NCBI GenBank assembly: GCA_023663185.1
Contig: JAMPHY010000012.1
Coordinates: 1 to 64,000 of the forward strand
Direction of reading: 5' to 3'
Length of the DNA: 64,000 nucleotides
From: Clostridiales bacterium
GTDB lineage: Bacteria; Bacillota; Clostridia; Lachnospirales; Lachnospiraceae
This document shows, piece by piece, positions 32,473 through 42,210 of the stretch. How positions within the stretch are numbered: position 1 is the first letter of the stretch; each line of letters starts with the position of its first letter. A model generated the notes under the pieces. It was not told where the DNA came from, made no database searches, and saw only the letters and a list, made by a program, of their open reading frames with translations. The position numbers and the translations under genes were made by a program.

Positions 32473-33819
32473 ATGATAATAAAAAGAACAAAAATTGCAG
32501 TCTGCGCAATGGCAGCAGTAGTTGCATTTTCAGGAATAAGCATAACGGTTGATGCGTCGGGAGACTTAAATTCCGTACTGCCCTCGGCAGGAATTAATTA
32601 TTATTTGGCGCCAGATGATAAATCGACTTCTCTTTCCGACATAAAGGAAGACGTCGAGCGTGCCAACAGCAGCAGTCTTACCGCATCTACGGCGGAAACG
32701 GGCGTTCAGGGACAGGAAGAAATTCCGGTTGATGGAAGCGCAAGCGAGGACTCGCAGCCGAAAATATCTAATAAAAAAATCGAAGACATAATTGTTTTCA
32801 GTGAAGGATATACAGAGGATTTGAAGGAAGCTTCCAATGCCAAGAAGTACAGCGACGAGGAAGAAGGCTTTAAAAATCTTGTTATTGCGCAGGTAAGCAG
32901 CTATGTTAATGTCAGGGATATACCCAGCGAGGAAGGTAACATAGTAGGTAAGCTTTATAATAAATCTGTAGGAACCTTTATCGAAGAGGTAGACGGCTGG
33001 TATAAAATAAGTTCAGGCTCCGTAGAAGGTTATGTTAAAGGAGAATACTGCGTAACAGGAGACGACGCCGTAAAATTGGCTAAAGAAGTCGGAACCCGAA
33101 TCGCAACGGTTACAACCACTACGCTGTATGTTCGTAAGGAACCGGGCATTGACGCAGCAAGACTCGGTATGGTGGGGATTGGCGACCAGCTTATTGTTAC
33201 GGAAGAATTAGACGGCTGGCTGGGAGTAGATATAGAGGAAGGCTACGGTTATGTATCAGGTGATTACGTAACTTTATCCACAGAATTTGTTAAGGCTGAA
33301 TCAATCGAAGAAGAGAAGGCAAGACTTGCAAAAGAAAAAGAAGCAAGAAAAGCGGCTCAGGAAGCGGCAGCTAAGAAAGCAGCTCAAGATGAAGCAAAAT
33401 CATCTTCATCGTCTTCATCATCGAGCAGCAGTTCTTCTCAGAGTCCGGTTACTTATGCGGTATCCGGCGGTAGCGAAGCAGGTCAGGCAGTTGCCAATTA
33501 TGCGCTTCAGTTTGTCGGCAACCCTTATGTTTACGGCGGAAGCAGTCTGACAAACGGTACTGACTGTTCAGGATTTGTTATGAGCGTATACAAGAACTTC
33601 GGCGTAAGTCTGCCTCATTCTTCATCGGCAGACAGAAGCGTGGGGGCGGCAGTAGACGGATTGGCAAATGCGCAGCCCGGCGATATTATATGTTATTCAG
33701 GACATGTGGCGCTTTATATAGGCAACGGACAGATTGTTCATGCCTCTACCAGCAAAACCGGTATAATAGTATCAAATGCTTCATATCGTTCCATTCTTTC
33801 TATAAGAAGAATTTTCTAA
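32473..33819 (+). CDS. Secreted NlpC/P60 endopeptidase with two SH3b domains
   Basis: A 448-residue cell-wall hydrolase. Signal peptide at 1-30 (ending near SITVDA), a disordered region to about 125, SH3b repeats at about 138-200 (YVNVRDIPSEEGNIVGKLYN) and 210-275 (TLYVRKEPGIDAARLGMVGI), an Ala/Lys/Glu-rich helix and a Ser-rich linker, then NlpC/P60 at 333-448. The catalytic Cys is in GTDCSGFVMS, His in GDIICYSGHVALYIG, third residue His in IVHAS. It cleaves D-Glu-diaminopimelate type bonds in peptidoglycan peptides. ATG 32473 follows TTGGAGG; an upstream ATG at 32446 overlaps that site. Confidence 0.93.
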   Translation: MIIKRTKIAVCAMAAVVAFSGISITVDASGDLNSVLPSAGINYYLAPDDKSTSLSDIKEDVERANSSSLTASTAETGVQGQEEIPVDGSASEDSQPKISNKKIEDIIVFSEGYTEDLKEASNAKKYSDEEEGFKNLVIAQVSSYVNVRDIPSEEGNIVGKLYNKSVGTFIEEVDGWYKISSGSVEGYVKGEYCVTGDDAVKLAKEVGTRIATVTTTTLYVRKEPGIDAARLGMVGIGDQLIVTEELDGWLGVDIEEGYGYVSGDYVTLSTEFVKAESIEEEKARLAKEKEARKAAQEAAAKKAAQDEAKSSSSSSSSSSSSSQSPVTYAVSGGSEAGQAVANYALQFVGNPYVYGGSSLTNGTDCSGFVMSVYKNFGVSLPHSSSADRSVGAAVDGLANAQPGDIICYSGHVALYIGNGQIVHASTSKTGIIVSNASYRSILSIRRIF

Positions 33820-33821
33820 CA

Positions 33822-33851
33822 TTGCAACATATAGGAAGAATATGGTATAAT
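33822..33851 (+). promoter_or_regulatory. Promoter of hpf
   Basis: TTGCAA (33822-33827), 18 bp, TATAAT (33846-33851), giving a leader of about 160 nt before hpf. Confidence 0.75.
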
Positions 33852-33875
33852 GTCCGTATAGCAATGAGCAGTGCC

Positions 33876-33973
33876 AAAATTGTAAATGACAAATTGACTG
33901 CTTGCAGGCAAATTGGTCATTTTCAATTTTGATAGGGCGAATGCCCGCGAATGAGAAAAACCGAAGGTTTTTC
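33876..33973 (+). promoter_or_regulatory. Long hairpin in the hpf leader
   Basis: A 20-bp stem with two mismatches (left arm AAAATTGTAAATGACAAATT, 33876-33895; right arm 33911-33930) encloses a 15-nt loop. A second hairpin GAAAAACC-GAA-GGTTTTTC follows at 33954-33973. No clear U tract follows the big stem, so it is not an ordinary terminator. An attenuator or mRNA-stability element is possible. Confidence 0.55.
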
Positions 33974-34017
33974 GAATATGCACTGCGGATATGACAAAAT
34001 GAAAGGAACGATTGACT

Positions 34018-34545
34018 ATGAAATTTGTGATTGTTGGAAAGAATATCGACGTAACAGAAGGGTTAAGAACAGCAGTAGAAGATAAAATCGGTAAGCTGGA
34101 GAAGTATTTTTCGGAAGAGGCGGAAGTCCATGTTACATTGAGCGTGGAGAAAGACAGACAGAAGATTGAAGTTACAATTCCTATGAAGGGCAACATTATT
34201 CGTTCGGAGCAGGTCAGCAGCGATATGTATGTTTCGATTGATTTGGTGGAAGAAATCATAGAAAGACAGTTGAAAAAATACAAGACTAAACTTACGGACA
34301 GGCAGCAGTCGGCAGGCTTCTTTAAGCAGGAATATATTGATAAAGATTTTATGGACGAAGAGGACGTGCAGATTATCCGTACCAAGAAATTCGACATCAA
34401 GCCGATGTATCCAGAAGACGCATGTGTGCAGATGGAGCTGCTTGGACATAACTTTTTCGTATTCTGTAATGCGGAGACGAATCAGGTCAATGTGGTATAT
34501 AAGAGAAAAGGAAATACTTATGGTCTGATTGAACCGGAAGAATAA
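34018..34545 (+). CDS. hpf: Long-form ribosome hibernation promoting factor
   Basis: Long HPF dimerises 70S ribosomes into 100S particles in stationary phase. The 175-residue product has the N-terminal YfiA-like domain (MKFVIVGKNIDVTEGLRTAV, VEVTIPMKGN, DMYVSIDLVEEIIERQLKKY) and the C-terminal dimerisation domain starting IIRTKKFDIKPMYPEDACVQ MELLGHNFFVF. ATG 34018 follows AAAGGAAC. It is monocistronic between a promoter and a terminator. Confidence 0.95.
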   Translation: MKFVIVGKNIDVTEGLRTAVEDKIGKLEKYFSEEAEVHVTLSVEKDRQKIEVTIPMKGNIIRSEQVSSDMYVSIDLVEEIIERQLKKYKTKLTDRQQSAGFFKQEYIDKDFMDEEDVQIIRTKKFDIKPMYPEDACVQMELLGHNFFVFCNAETNQVNVVYKRKGNTYGLIEPEE

Positions 34546-34551
34546 ATAGTG

Positions 34552-34585
34552 AACCTGTGGGTTGACATAACCCGCAGGTTTTTTT
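34552..34585 (+). terminator. Terminator after hpf
   Basis: AACCTGTGGGTT (34552-34563)/AACCCGCAGGTT (34569-34580), a 12-bp stem with one G-U pair and a 5-nt loop, ends in T7. Confidence 0.93.
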
Positions 34586-34622
34586 CATATTATAAATGGT
34601 AAGAAAGGAATGAGTTTATAAT

Positions 34623-35705
34623 ATGAAAAAAATAAGATGGGGTATTAGTCTTGAATTGGTTTTGCTTGCGGCTACAATGTGCATGATTATTGTCAAAGAC
34701 ATACGTTTAAACAGCAATGAAAAAACGCTGTCTGTGCAGGAAGAGGCGGGCGAAGATAAAGAAGCAATAGAAGTATCGTCGGACGGAAGCTATATAAAAT
34801 GGGTGGATTTTAATATCACCTGCGAGGCAATGAGTGAAGCCTATGAGCTTGACGTGGATACATATAATGATGAAATACATCTTAACTGGATAGAGCTGCT
34901 TGCGTATGTGGGAACATTAAACGGCGGTAAGTTTGATAAAAAAAGCGTCTCAAAAATACAAAAAACGGCTGAAAAACTTAAGTCCGGTGAGACAACGATA
35001 GAAGAGTTGACAAAAGATATGGAGTATTACGATTATTATAAAGAAGCATATGAAGCTGTACTTGGTGGAATGGTTGGAGAATTTTCCATAGAAGTGCCTA
35101 AGGGTGAAACAGGAGAAAAGGAGTGGAAAGAATACTATGGACTTAAGGCTTTTTCACCGATTGCCAAAGGCTTCGACTACAGCCACTATGACGATTTTGG
35201 CTCGTCCAGAAGTTATGGCTACGCCAGACAACATTTGGGGCATGACATGATGGGGCAGATAGGTACGCCGATTATTGCGATAGAATCAGGATATGTCGAA
35301 GCGCTTGGCTGGAATCAGTACGGCGGCTGGCGCATAGGTATACGCAGCTTCGATGGTAAACGCTACTATTATTATGCTCATTTGAGACAGAATTTTCCTT
35401 ATAATAAGGAGCTAAAAGAGGGGAGCATAGTGACGGCGGGAGACGTTATCGGCTATATGGGGCATACCGGATACAGCACTACGGAGAATGTGAATAATAT
35501 AGAAGTAGTGCATTTGCATTGGGGATTAGAGCTTATTTTTGATGAATCGCAGAAAGAGAGCGATAACGAAATCTGGATAGATTGCTATGAACTTACTAAG
35601 TTTCTTTATCGTAACCGCAGCGAGACGATGAAGGAGGCAGAGACGAAGGAGTGGAAAAGAATTTATAATATGAAAGATCCGGCAGTAGAAAAAGCGATAA
35701 AGTAA
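34623..35705 (+). CDS. Membrane-anchored M23 (LytM) peptidase
   Basis: A 360-residue exported protein with an N-terminal signal anchor (LELVLLAATMCMIIV), a helical region at 50-150, and a C-terminal M23 zinc endopeptidase domain at about 195-310. The metal ligands are in RQHLGHDMMG (HxxxD) and VVHLHWG (HxH), with GYVEALGWNQYGGWRIGIRS between. It would cleave peptidoglycan cross-bridges or regulate amidases. AAGGAATGAG precedes ATG 34623. A promoter was not clear in the 37-bp gap after the hpf terminator. Confidence 0.9.
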   Translation: MKKIRWGISLELVLLAATMCMIIVKDIRLNSNEKTLSVQEEAGEDKEAIEVSSDGSYIKWVDFNITCEAMSEAYELDVDTYNDEIHLNWIELLAYVGTLNGGKFDKKSVSKIQKTAEKLKSGETTIEELTKDMEYYDYYKEAYEAVLGGMVGEFSIEVPKGETGEKEWKEYYGLKAFSPIAKGFDYSHYDDFGSSRSYGYARQHLGHDMMGQIGTPIIAIESGYVEALGWNQYGGWRIGIRSFDGKRYYYYAHLRQNFPYNKELKEGSIVTAGDVIGYMGHTGYSTTENVNNIEVVHLHWGLELIFDESQKESDNEIWIDCYELTKFLYRNRSETMKEAETKEWKRIYNMKDPAVEKAIK

Positions 35706-35710
35706 AGTCA

Positions 35711-35739
35711 TTGCAAAAATCAAACCTCTATGCTACAAT
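35711..35739 (+). promoter_or_regulatory. Promoter of the butyrate operon
   Basis: TTGCAA (35711-35716), 17 bp, TACAAT (35734-35739). The 120-nt leader has a stem GTAACTGT (35768-35775)/ACGGTTAC (35787-35794). I found no Rex-type site (TTGTTAAN4TTAACAA). Confidence 0.8.
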
Positions 35740-35860
35740 AGGAACGATGGACAATGGTGGAATATAGGTAACTGTGAAGGGACTGAACGGTTACGAATAT
35801 AGTAGTCATTGCAGATACTAAACAATAGTTTTATTATTACACTAAATGGAGGAGAAGGAT

Positions 35861-37045
35861 ATGTCTAAAAAAGTAGTTTTGGCAGGCGCATGTCGTACTG
35901 CAATCGGAACAATGGGCGGTGCACTCAGTACAACTCCGGCACCAGTTCTTGGCTCTATTGTTATTAAGGAAGCATTAAGCAGGGCGGGCGTTCCCGCAGA
36001 AGCAGTAGACCATGTATATATGGGGTGTGTTATTCAGGCAGGTTTAGGACAGAACGTGGCGCGTCAGGCGTCTATTAAAGCAGGCTTACCGGTTACTACT
36101 CCGGCTGTTACTGTAAACGTTGTATGCGGTTCCGGACTTAACTGTGTCAACATGGCGGCACAGATGATTATTGCAGGAGATGCAGACATAGTGGTTGCAG
36201 GCGGTATGGAAAATATGTCTATGGCTCCTTATGCAGTTATGCAGGGACGTTACGGCTATAGAATGAATGATGGGAAGCTTGTTGATACCATGGTAAATGA
36301 TGCATTGTGGGACGCTTTTAACAATTATCATATGGGAATTACTGCTGAAAATGTGGCTGAGAAATATGGACTCACAAGAGAGCAGTTAGACGAATTTGCA
36401 GCATGGTCACAGCAGAAATGCGAGAAGGCTCAGGCGGAAGGCAAATTCAAAGACGAAATTGTGCCGGTAGAAGTAAAGAAGAAAAAAGAAACCGTTATCG
36501 TGGATACAGACGAAGGTCCTCGCGCAGGCGTGACAGTGGAGAGTATTTCCAAACTCCGCCCCGCATTTAAAGCAGAGGGTGGTATTGTTACTGCGGCTAA
36601 TGCTTCCGGTATTAACGACGGAGCAGCGGCAATCGTGGTTATGAGCGAAGAAAAAGCTAAGGAATTAGGCGTTAAACCTATGGCGACATTCGTAGCAGGC
36701 GCACTCGGCGGCGTAGATCCTTCCATCATGGGCGTAGGACCTGTTCCGGCGACCAAAAAGGCAATGGCTAAGGCTGGCATGAAGATTGACGACTTTGATT
36801 TGATTGAGGCTAATGAAGCGTTTGCAGCACAGTCGCTTGCGGTTCAGAAGGATTTAGGCTTCAGCAACGACGTACTGAATGTAAACGGCGGTGCAATCGC
36901 ACTCGGACACCCGGTAGGAGCATCAGGCTGCCGTATCCTTGTCACCCTGCTTCATGAGATGGAGAAGCGCGACGCGAAGAAAGGTCTGGCAACCTTATGT
37001 ATCGGCGGCGGTATGGGCTGCGCTACAATCGTAGAAAGAGATTAA
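35861..37045 (+). CDS. thl: Acetyl-CoA C-acetyltransferase (thiolase)
   Basis: Condenses two acetyl-CoA to acetoacetyl-CoA, the first step to butyrate. The 394-residue protein has the acyl-enzyme Cys89 in [11 protein letters not shown], the His in [24 protein letters not shown] and the second Cys in [12 protein letters not shown] 35861 follows GGAGAAGGAT; a frame extending to 35846 starts on top of that site. It leads the operon thl-crt-hbd-bcd-etfB-etfA. Confidence 0.96.
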   Translation: MSKKVVLAGACRTAIGTMGGALSTTPAPVLGSIVIKEALSRAGVPAEAVDHVYMGCVIQAGLGQNVARQASIKAGLPVTTPAVTVNVVCGSGLNCVNMAAQMIIAGDADIVVAGGMENMSMAPYAVMQGRYGYRMNDGKLVDTMVNDALWDAFNNYHMGITAENVAEKYGLTREQLDEFAAWSQQKCEKAQAEGKFKDEIVPVEVKKKKETVIVDTDEGPRAGVTVESISKLRPAFKAEGGIVTAANASGINDGAAAIVVMSEEKAKELGVKPMATFVAGALGGVDPSIMGVGPVPATKKAMAKAGMKIDDFDLIEANEAFAAQSLAVQKDLGFSNDVLNVNGGAIALGHPVGASGCRILVTLLHEMEKRDAKKGLATLCIGGGMGCATIVERD

Positions 37046-37103
37046 GTTGAAAAATCAGAGATTTTCCAACTCGTTATTGATAATTATAGAAGGAGATAAT
37101 CAC

Positions 37104-37889
37104 ATGGAATTTGTATTATATGAAGTAAAAGGACAGGTGGGCGTTATCACCATCAGCCGTGAAAAAGCGCTGAATGCTTTAAATTCCACTGTTCTTGAAG
37201 AATTGGACAAGACATTAGATTCAGTTGATTTGGATAATGTCAGATGTCTGATTTTAACAGGAGCAGGCGAGAAGTCATTTGTAGCAGGCGCGGATATCGG
37301 AGAAATGAGCACGCTGACTAAGGCTGAGGGAGAAGCGTTTGGCAAGAAGGGAAATGATGTATTCCGTAAATTAGAAACTTTTCCTATTCCGGTTATCGCT
37401 GCGGTAAACGGCTTTGCGCTTGGCGGCGGCTGCGAGATTTCCATGAGCTGTGATATCAGAATTTGTTCAGAGAACGCAGTATTCGGACAGCCTGAGGTAG
37501 GTCTTGGCATTACCCCCGGCTTCGGCGGCACGCAGAGATTGGCAAGGCTGGTTGGACCGGGCATGGCAAAACAGATGATTTATACGGCAAGAAATATTAA
37601 GGCTGACGAGGCGTTAAGGATAGGTCTTGTAAATGCAGTATATCCTCAGGAAGAGCTGATGGCGGCGGCAGAGAAAATGGCGTCCGGCATTGCTAAGAAT
37701 GCGCCGATTGCCGTTCGTAACTGCAAGAAGGCAATTAACGATGGTCTTGAGGTTGATATGGATAAGGCGATTGTCGTTGAAGAGAAGCTTTTTGGCGACT
37801 GCTTCGAGACGCAAGACCAGAAATACGGCATGGCGTTCTTTTTAGACAAGAATAAAGAAAAAGTAAAAGAGCCTTTCAAGAACTGTTAA
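37104..37889 (+). CDS. crt: 3-Hydroxybutyryl-CoA dehydratase (crotonase)
   Basis: Removes water from 3-hydroxybutyryl-CoA to give crotonyl-CoA. The 261-residue enoyl-CoA hydratase has the oxyanion-hole motif FVAGADIGEMS, the catalytic Glu region GFALGGGCEISMSCDIRICS and GQPEVGLGITPGFGGTQRL. ATG 37104 follows GAAGGAGAT; the upstream frame is not conserved. Third-step enzyme encoded second in the operon. Confidence 0.95.
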   Translation: MEFVLYEVKGQVGVITISREKALNALNSTVLEELDKTLDSVDLDNVRCLILTGAGEKSFVAGADIGEMSTLTKAEGEAFGKKGNDVFRKLETFPIPVIAAVNGFALGGGCEISMSCDIRICSENAVFGQPEVGLGITPGFGGTQRLARLVGPGMAKQMIYTARNIKADEALRIGLVNAVYPQEELMAAAEKMASGIAKNAPIAVRNCKKAINDGLEVDMDKAIVVEEKLFGDCFETQDQKYGMAFFLDKNKEKVKEPFKNC

Positions 37890-37927
37890 GGCACAACATA
37901 TAAATATAAAATTTAGGAGGTTTTACG

Positions 37928-38767
37928 ATGAAAGTAGGTATTATCGGCGCCGGCACAATGGGTTCAGGTATTGCTCAGGCTTTTGCCCAGACGGAAGGGT
38001 ATGAAGTGTTCTTATGTGATATCAATGAAGAATTCGCTGCAAACGGTAAAAACAAAATTGCAAAAGGATTTGAGAAGCGTATTGCAAAAGGAAAAATGGC
38101 ACAGGAAGACGCAGACAAGGTTCTTGCCAAGATAACAACAGGCGTAAAGACTATCTGTACAGATTGTGACCTGATTGTAGAAGCGGCTTTGGAAGTAATG
38201 GATATTAAGAAACAGACCTTCAAAGAGCTTCAAGATATATGTAAGGCTGATTGTATTTTTGCAACCAACACATCATCTCTTTCCATTACGGAAATCGGCG
38301 CAGGAATTGACAGACCTGTCATTGGTATGCACTTCTTCAATCCTGCTCCGGTTATGAAGCTGGTTGAGATTATCCGCGGTGAGAACACCACAGACGAGGT
38401 ATTTAATAAAGTTAAAGCGATTGCAGAAGAAATCGGCAAGACTCCTGTTGAAGTAAATGAGGCAGCAGGCTTCGTTGTCAACAGAATACTTATCCCGATG
38501 ATTAACGAAGGTATATGCGTACTGGAAGCAGGCGTTGCAAGCGTTGAAGACATTGACGCGGCAATGAGACTCGGCGCTAATCACCCGATGGGACCGTTGC
38601 AGCTTGGCGACTATGTAGGTCTGGATATCGTGCTGGCGATTATGGAGGTCATCTATGCAGAGACAGGCGATTCCAAATACCGTCCTGCTCCGCTTCTTAG
38701 AAAGATGGTACGCGCGGGCAAGTTAGGCTGCAAGACCGGAAAAGGATTTTACGACTATAGTAAATAA
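37928..38767 (+). CDS. hbd: 3-Hydroxybutyryl-CoA dehydrogenase
   Basis: Reduces acetoacetyl-CoA to 3-hydroxybutyryl-CoA with NAD(P)H. The 279-residue protein has the Rossmann start [19 protein letters not shown], the catalytic His in [19 protein letters not shown] and the C-terminal [24 protein letters not shown] precedes ATG 37928. The gap from crt is 38 bp. Confidence 0.96.
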   Translation: MKVGIIGAGTMGSGIAQAFAQTEGYEVFLCDINEEFAANGKNKIAKGFEKRIAKGKMAQEDADKVLAKITTGVKTICTDCDLIVEAALEVMDIKKQTFKELQDICKADCIFATNTSSLSITEIGAGIDRPVIGMHFFNPAPVMKLVEIIRGENTTDEVFNKVKAIAEEIGKTPVEVNEAAGFVVNRILIPMINEGICVLEAGVASVEDIDAAMRLGANHPMGPLQLGDYVGLDIVLAIMEVIYAETGDSKYRPAPLLRKMVRAGKLGCKTGKGFYDYSK

Positions 38768-38787
38768 TAATGGAGGAATAGAAAATC

Positions 38788-39954
38788 ATGGATTTTACTT
38801 TAAGCAAAGAGCATGAAATGGCGAGAACTCTTTTTAAAGACTTCGCTGAAAATGAAGCAAAACCTCTCGCACAGGAGATTGATGAAAACCATCGTTTCCC
38901 AAGAGAGACTGTTGACAAGATGGCAAAATTAGGCTTTCTCGGAATCCCGATTCCGAAGGAGTACGGCGGACAGGGCTGCGATCCTTTAACATATGTAATG
39001 TGTGTTGAGGAGCTTTCTAAAGTCTGCGGTACGACAGGCGTTATCGTATCTGCGCACACTTCGCTTTGCTGCGATCCGATTCAGACATACGGAACGGAAG
39101 AGCAGAAGCAGAAATATTTGATTCCGCTTGCTAAAGGTGAGAAGTTGGGCGCATTCGGACTTACAGAGCCGGGAGCAGGCACTGACGCGCAGGGACAGCA
39201 GACTAAGGCTGTGCTTGACGGCGACGAGTGGGTATTAAACGGCTCTAAATGTTTCATTACCAATGGTAAGGAAGCTGACGTATACATTATAATCGCTATT
39301 ACAGGAACCGTTGAGAAGCGCGGCAAAACAAGTAAGGAAATATCTGCGTTTATCGTAGAGAAGGGAACGCCCGGCTTTACTTTCGGAACTAAAGAAAACA
39401 AGATGGGTATCTGCGGTTCTTCTACTTATGAATTGATTTTCACAGACTGCCGTATCCCGAAGGACAACTTATTAGGACAGAAGGGAAAAGGCTTCAACAT
39501 AGCAATGCACACGCTTGACGGCGGACGTATCGGTATCGCTGCACAGGCATTAGGTCTTGCTGAGGGCGCTCTTGAGACGACTATTTCATATGTGCAGGAG
39601 AGAAAGCAGTTCGGCAGGTCTATCAGCGCATTCCAGAATACACAGTTCCAGCTTGCAGATATGGCTACTAAGGTTGAGGCTGCTAAGATGCTTGTGTATA
39701 AGGCGGCAATGAAGAAGGGTGAATACGCAAAGAATCCTAAGCTTTCATATTCTGTAGAAGCAGCTATGGCTAAACTCTATGCGGCGGAGGTCGCTATGGA
39801 GGTAACTACCAAAGCTGTTCAGTTACACGGCGGTTACGGCTATATCAAGGAATATGATGTAGAGCGTATGATGCGTGACGCAAAGATTACGGAAATTTAT
39901 GAAGGAACCAGCGAAGTTCAGCGTATGGTTATTTCATCTAATCTTTTGAAATAA
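38788..39954 (+). CDS. bcd: Butyryl-CoA dehydrogenase
   Basis: FAD enzyme that reduces crotonyl-CoA to butyryl-CoA; with EtfAB it bifurcates electrons from NADH to ferredoxin in clostridia. The 388-residue acyl-CoA dehydrogenase shows LTEPGAGTDAQGQQTKAVLD, SYVQERKQFGRSISAFQNTQ and the catalytic base Glu372 in IYEGTSEVQRM. GGAGG precedes ATG 38788. It lies directly before etfB and etfA, the usual complex partners. Confidence 0.96.
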   Translation: MDFTLSKEHEMARTLFKDFAENEAKPLAQEIDENHRFPRETVDKMAKLGFLGIPIPKEYGGQGCDPLTYVMCVEELSKVCGTTGVIVSAHTSLCCDPIQTYGTEEQKQKYLIPLAKGEKLGAFGLTEPGAGTDAQGQQTKAVLDGDEWVLNGSKCFITNGKEADVYIIIAITGTVEKRGKTSKEISAFIVEKGTPGFTFGTKENKMGICGSSTYELIFTDCRIPKDNLLGQKGKGFNIAMHTLDGGRIGIAAQALGLAEGALETTISYVQERKQFGRSISAFQNTQFQLADMATKVEAAKMLVYKAAMKKGEYAKNPKLSYSVEAAMAKLYAAEVAMEVTTKAVQLHGGYGYIKEYDVERMMRDAKITEIYEGTSEVQRMVISSNLLK

Positions 39955-39979
39955 ATAATATGTAAAGGAGATAAAATCG

Positions 39980-40762
39980 ATGAAAATCGTTGTATGTATT
40001 AAGCAGGTACCCGATACAAAGGGCGGCGTAAAGTTCAACCCGGACGGTACATTAGACAGAGGCGCTATGCTTGCAATCATGAATCCCGATGATAAAGCCG
40101 GCTTAGAAGCGGCGCTTAGATTAAAAGACGAATATGGCGCAGAAGTTACGGTTGTAACAATGGGACTTCCCAAAGCGGAGGAAGTGCTGCGCGAGGCTAT
40201 GGCAATGGGCGCAGATAAAGGTATTCTGGTAACTGATAGAGTTCTGGGTGGTGCAGATACATGGGCTACTTCCACTACGATTGCGGGAGCAATCAGAAAC
40301 CTTGAATATGATTTGATTATCACGGGACGTCAGGCTATTGATGGAGATACCGCACAGGTAGGTCCGCAGATTTCAGAGCATCTTGACATTCCTGTCATTT
40401 CTTATGCACAGAACATTAAGATTGAGGGCGACAGCGTTGTTGTTGAGCGTCAGTATGAAGACAGATATCATGTCGTAAAGGCAAAGATGCCTTGTCTTAT
40501 AACGGCGCTTTCCGAATTAAACGAGCCCCGCTATATGACTCCAGGCGGAATCTTTGATGCGTATGCACAAGAGATTACCGTATGGGGCAGAGCGGACTTA
40601 AAAGATGTAGAAGATTGCAACTTAGGATTAAACGGTTCCCCGACCAAGATTGCTAAGGCGTCCGATAAAGTAAGAAAAGGCGCAGGCGAGAAGGTTACTC
40701 TTGATACGGAAGAGTCGGTTAGCTATATTGTCGGCAAATTAAAAGAGAAACATGTAATCTAA
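39980..40762 (+). CDS. etfB: Electron transfer flavoprotein subunit beta
   Basis: Small subunit of the Etf that partners Bcd. The 260-residue protein has the start MKIVVCIKQVPDTKGGVKFN, the nucleotide-binding VTMGLPKAEEVLREAMAMGA DKG and DLIITGRQAIDGDTAQVGPQ. In bifurcating Etf the beta subunit carries the bifurcating FAD. AAAGGAG precedes ATG 39980. Confidence 0.95.
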   Translation: MKIVVCIKQVPDTKGGVKFNPDGTLDRGAMLAIMNPDDKAGLEAALRLKDEYGAEVTVVTMGLPKAEEVLREAMAMGADKGILVTDRVLGGADTWATSTTIAGAIRNLEYDLIITGRQAIDGDTAQVGPQISEHLDIPVISYAQNIKIEGDSVVVERQYEDRYHVVKAKMPCLITALSELNEPRYMTPGGIFDAYAQEITVWGRADLKDVEDCNLGLNGSPTKIAKASDKVRKGAGEKVTLDTEESVSYIVGKLKEKHVI

Positions 40763-40788
40763 GGTGAAAGGGAAGAGAGGTGAGTGTG

Positions 40789-41832
40789 ATGAATTTAGAA
40801 GAATACAAGGGAGTATATGTCTTTGCGCAGCAGGTAGACAATGAAGTAAGCAGTATCGCATTTGAGCTGCTTGGTAAAGCCAAAGACCTCGCAAAAGATT
40901 TGAATACAGATGTAACGGCAGTACTTATAGGTTCAGAAGTTGGAAGCCTTGCAGATAAGCTTGCAGAGTACGGCGCAGATAAAGTTATAGTTGTAGATGA
41001 TCCGGAATTAAAGGTATATAGGACAGAACCTTATACACACGCTCTGGCGTCTGTAATTAATAAATATAAACCGGAAATTATGCTGGTTGGCGCAACCGCA
41101 ATCGGAAGGGATTTAGGACCGAGAGTTTCCGCAAGAGTCGGCACAGGCCTGACAGCAGACTGTACAGTTCTGGAAATCGGTGATTTTCCGCTTCAGGCTA
41201 TTCCGGGACAGGAGCAGAAGCACAATCAGTTATTGATGACTCGTCCTGCATTCGGCGGAAATACAATAGCTACAATCGCATGTCCTAATAACCGTCCTCA
41301 GATGGCTACGGTGCGTGCAGGCGTTATGCAGAAAATTGCGCCTGTTAAGGGAGCAAAAGCTGTAGTAGAGCAGTTCAATCCGGGCTTTACGCCTGATAAT
41401 AAATATGTTGAAATTCTCGACGTAGTAAAGGCAGTTACCGATACCGTAGATATTATGGACGCTAAGATTCTTGTATCAGGCGGACGTGGCGTAGGAAGCC
41501 CTGAGAACTTCAAGATTCTTGAGGACTTGGCGGAAGTGCTCGGCGGTACGGTAAGCTGTTCTCGTGCGGTAGTTGATTCAGGCTGGAAGCCGAAAGATTT
41601 ACAGGTTGGACAGACAGGTAAAACAGTACGTCCGAATGTATATTTTGCAATCGGTATCTCAGGAGCAATCCAGCACGTTGCAGGTATGGAAGAATCTGAC
41701 ATTATTGTCGCTATTAATAAAGATGCAGATGCGCCTATCTTTGATGTGGCTGACTACGGTATCGTAGGAGATTTGAATAAGATTGTTCCTAAGCTGACAG
41801 AAAGCATTAAGGCGGAGCTTGCGGCAAAATAA
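40789..41832 (+). CDS. etfA: Electron transfer flavoprotein subunit alpha
   Basis: Large subunit of the Etf. The 347-residue protein ends with the FAD-binding domain: LVSGGRGVGSPENFKILEDL, SRAVVDSGWKPKDLQVGQTG KTVRPNVYFAIGISGAIQHV and INKDADAPIFDVADYGIVGD. I chose ATG 40789, about 10 nt after GAGAGG; GTG 40780 directly abuts that site. It ends the butyrate operon and is followed by a terminator. No phosphotransbutyrylase, kinase or CoA-transferase follows, so the last step is encoded elsewhere. Confidence 0.95.
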   Translation: MNLEEYKGVYVFAQQVDNEVSSIAFELLGKAKDLAKDLNTDVTAVLIGSEVGSLADKLAEYGADKVIVVDDPELKVYRTEPYTHALASVINKYKPEIMLVGATAIGRDLGPRVSARVGTGLTADCTVLEIGDFPLQAIPGQEQKHNQLLMTRPAFGGNTIATIACPNNRPQMATVRAGVMQKIAPVKGAKAVVEQFNPGFTPDNKYVEILDVVKAVTDTVDIMDAKILVSGGRGVGSPENFKILEDLAEVLGGTVSCSRAVVDSGWKPKDLQVGQTGKTVRPNVYFAIGISGAIQHVAGMEESDIIVAINKDADAPIFDVADYGIVGDLNKIVPKLTESIKAELAAK

Positions 41833-41875
41833 TTATTAAGTTAAGGATTGGATAAAGTAGTAATAAAGCAAGGAT

Positions 41876-41927
41876 AAAGGAGTTGCAGCATTAGCGAGTA
41901 AAATCGTGAAGCGGCAGCTCCTTTTTG
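41876..41927 (+). terminator. Terminator of the butyrate operon
   Basis: AAAGGAGTTGC (41876-41886) pairs with GCAGCTCCTTT (41914-41924), 11 bp with one G-U pair, then a T tract. Confidence 0.85.
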
Positions 41928-41952
41928 TTTATGGTTTGTATATGACTGGACG

Positions 41953-42102
41953 CGGCATGAACTCATATGTTTCCCCTTGAGGCACGCTCTCGCTCCGTGT
42001 AAAATCGCAGCGGTACTAAGCTCGAAAGCTTGAAAAGCAGCTTTTTCACTAAGTACCGGCGTTTTACAAGGACCTCAATGGGAAACATATGAGTTCATGC
42101 CG
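41953..42102. repeat. Nested palindromic element, copy 1
   Basis: Perfect 23-bp outer arms (41953-41975 and 42080-42102), then TTGAGG/CCTCAA, TGTAAAA (41998-42004)/TTTTACA (42062-42068) and CGGTACT (42011-42017)/AGTACCG (42052-42058) around a variable tip. Blocks GGCACGCTCTCGCTCCG (41981-41997), AGCGGTACTAAG and CTAAGTACCGGCG recur in the element at 52179-52318 on the opposite strand, where the paired arms have different sequence. It fills the gap between the butyrate terminator and the XRE promoter. Confidence 0.8.
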
Positions 42103-42210
42103 TTATAGGCTGTGAATAGTGACGGGTTCATGTTACTTATATGCTTAATTAATCTTGACAATAGCTTTCATTATGAAACTCACAGTTGATTTTATGAAAA
42201 AATGCGTCTA

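Noticed and set aside
35706-35860. Rex redox-repressor site before the butyrate operon
   Set aside because: Looked for TTGTTAAN4TTAACAA and close variants; none found in the leader or promoter.
41298-41702. 134-codon minus-strand frame over etfA
   Set aside because: Antisense to conserved FAD-binding codons of etfA with no independent signals.
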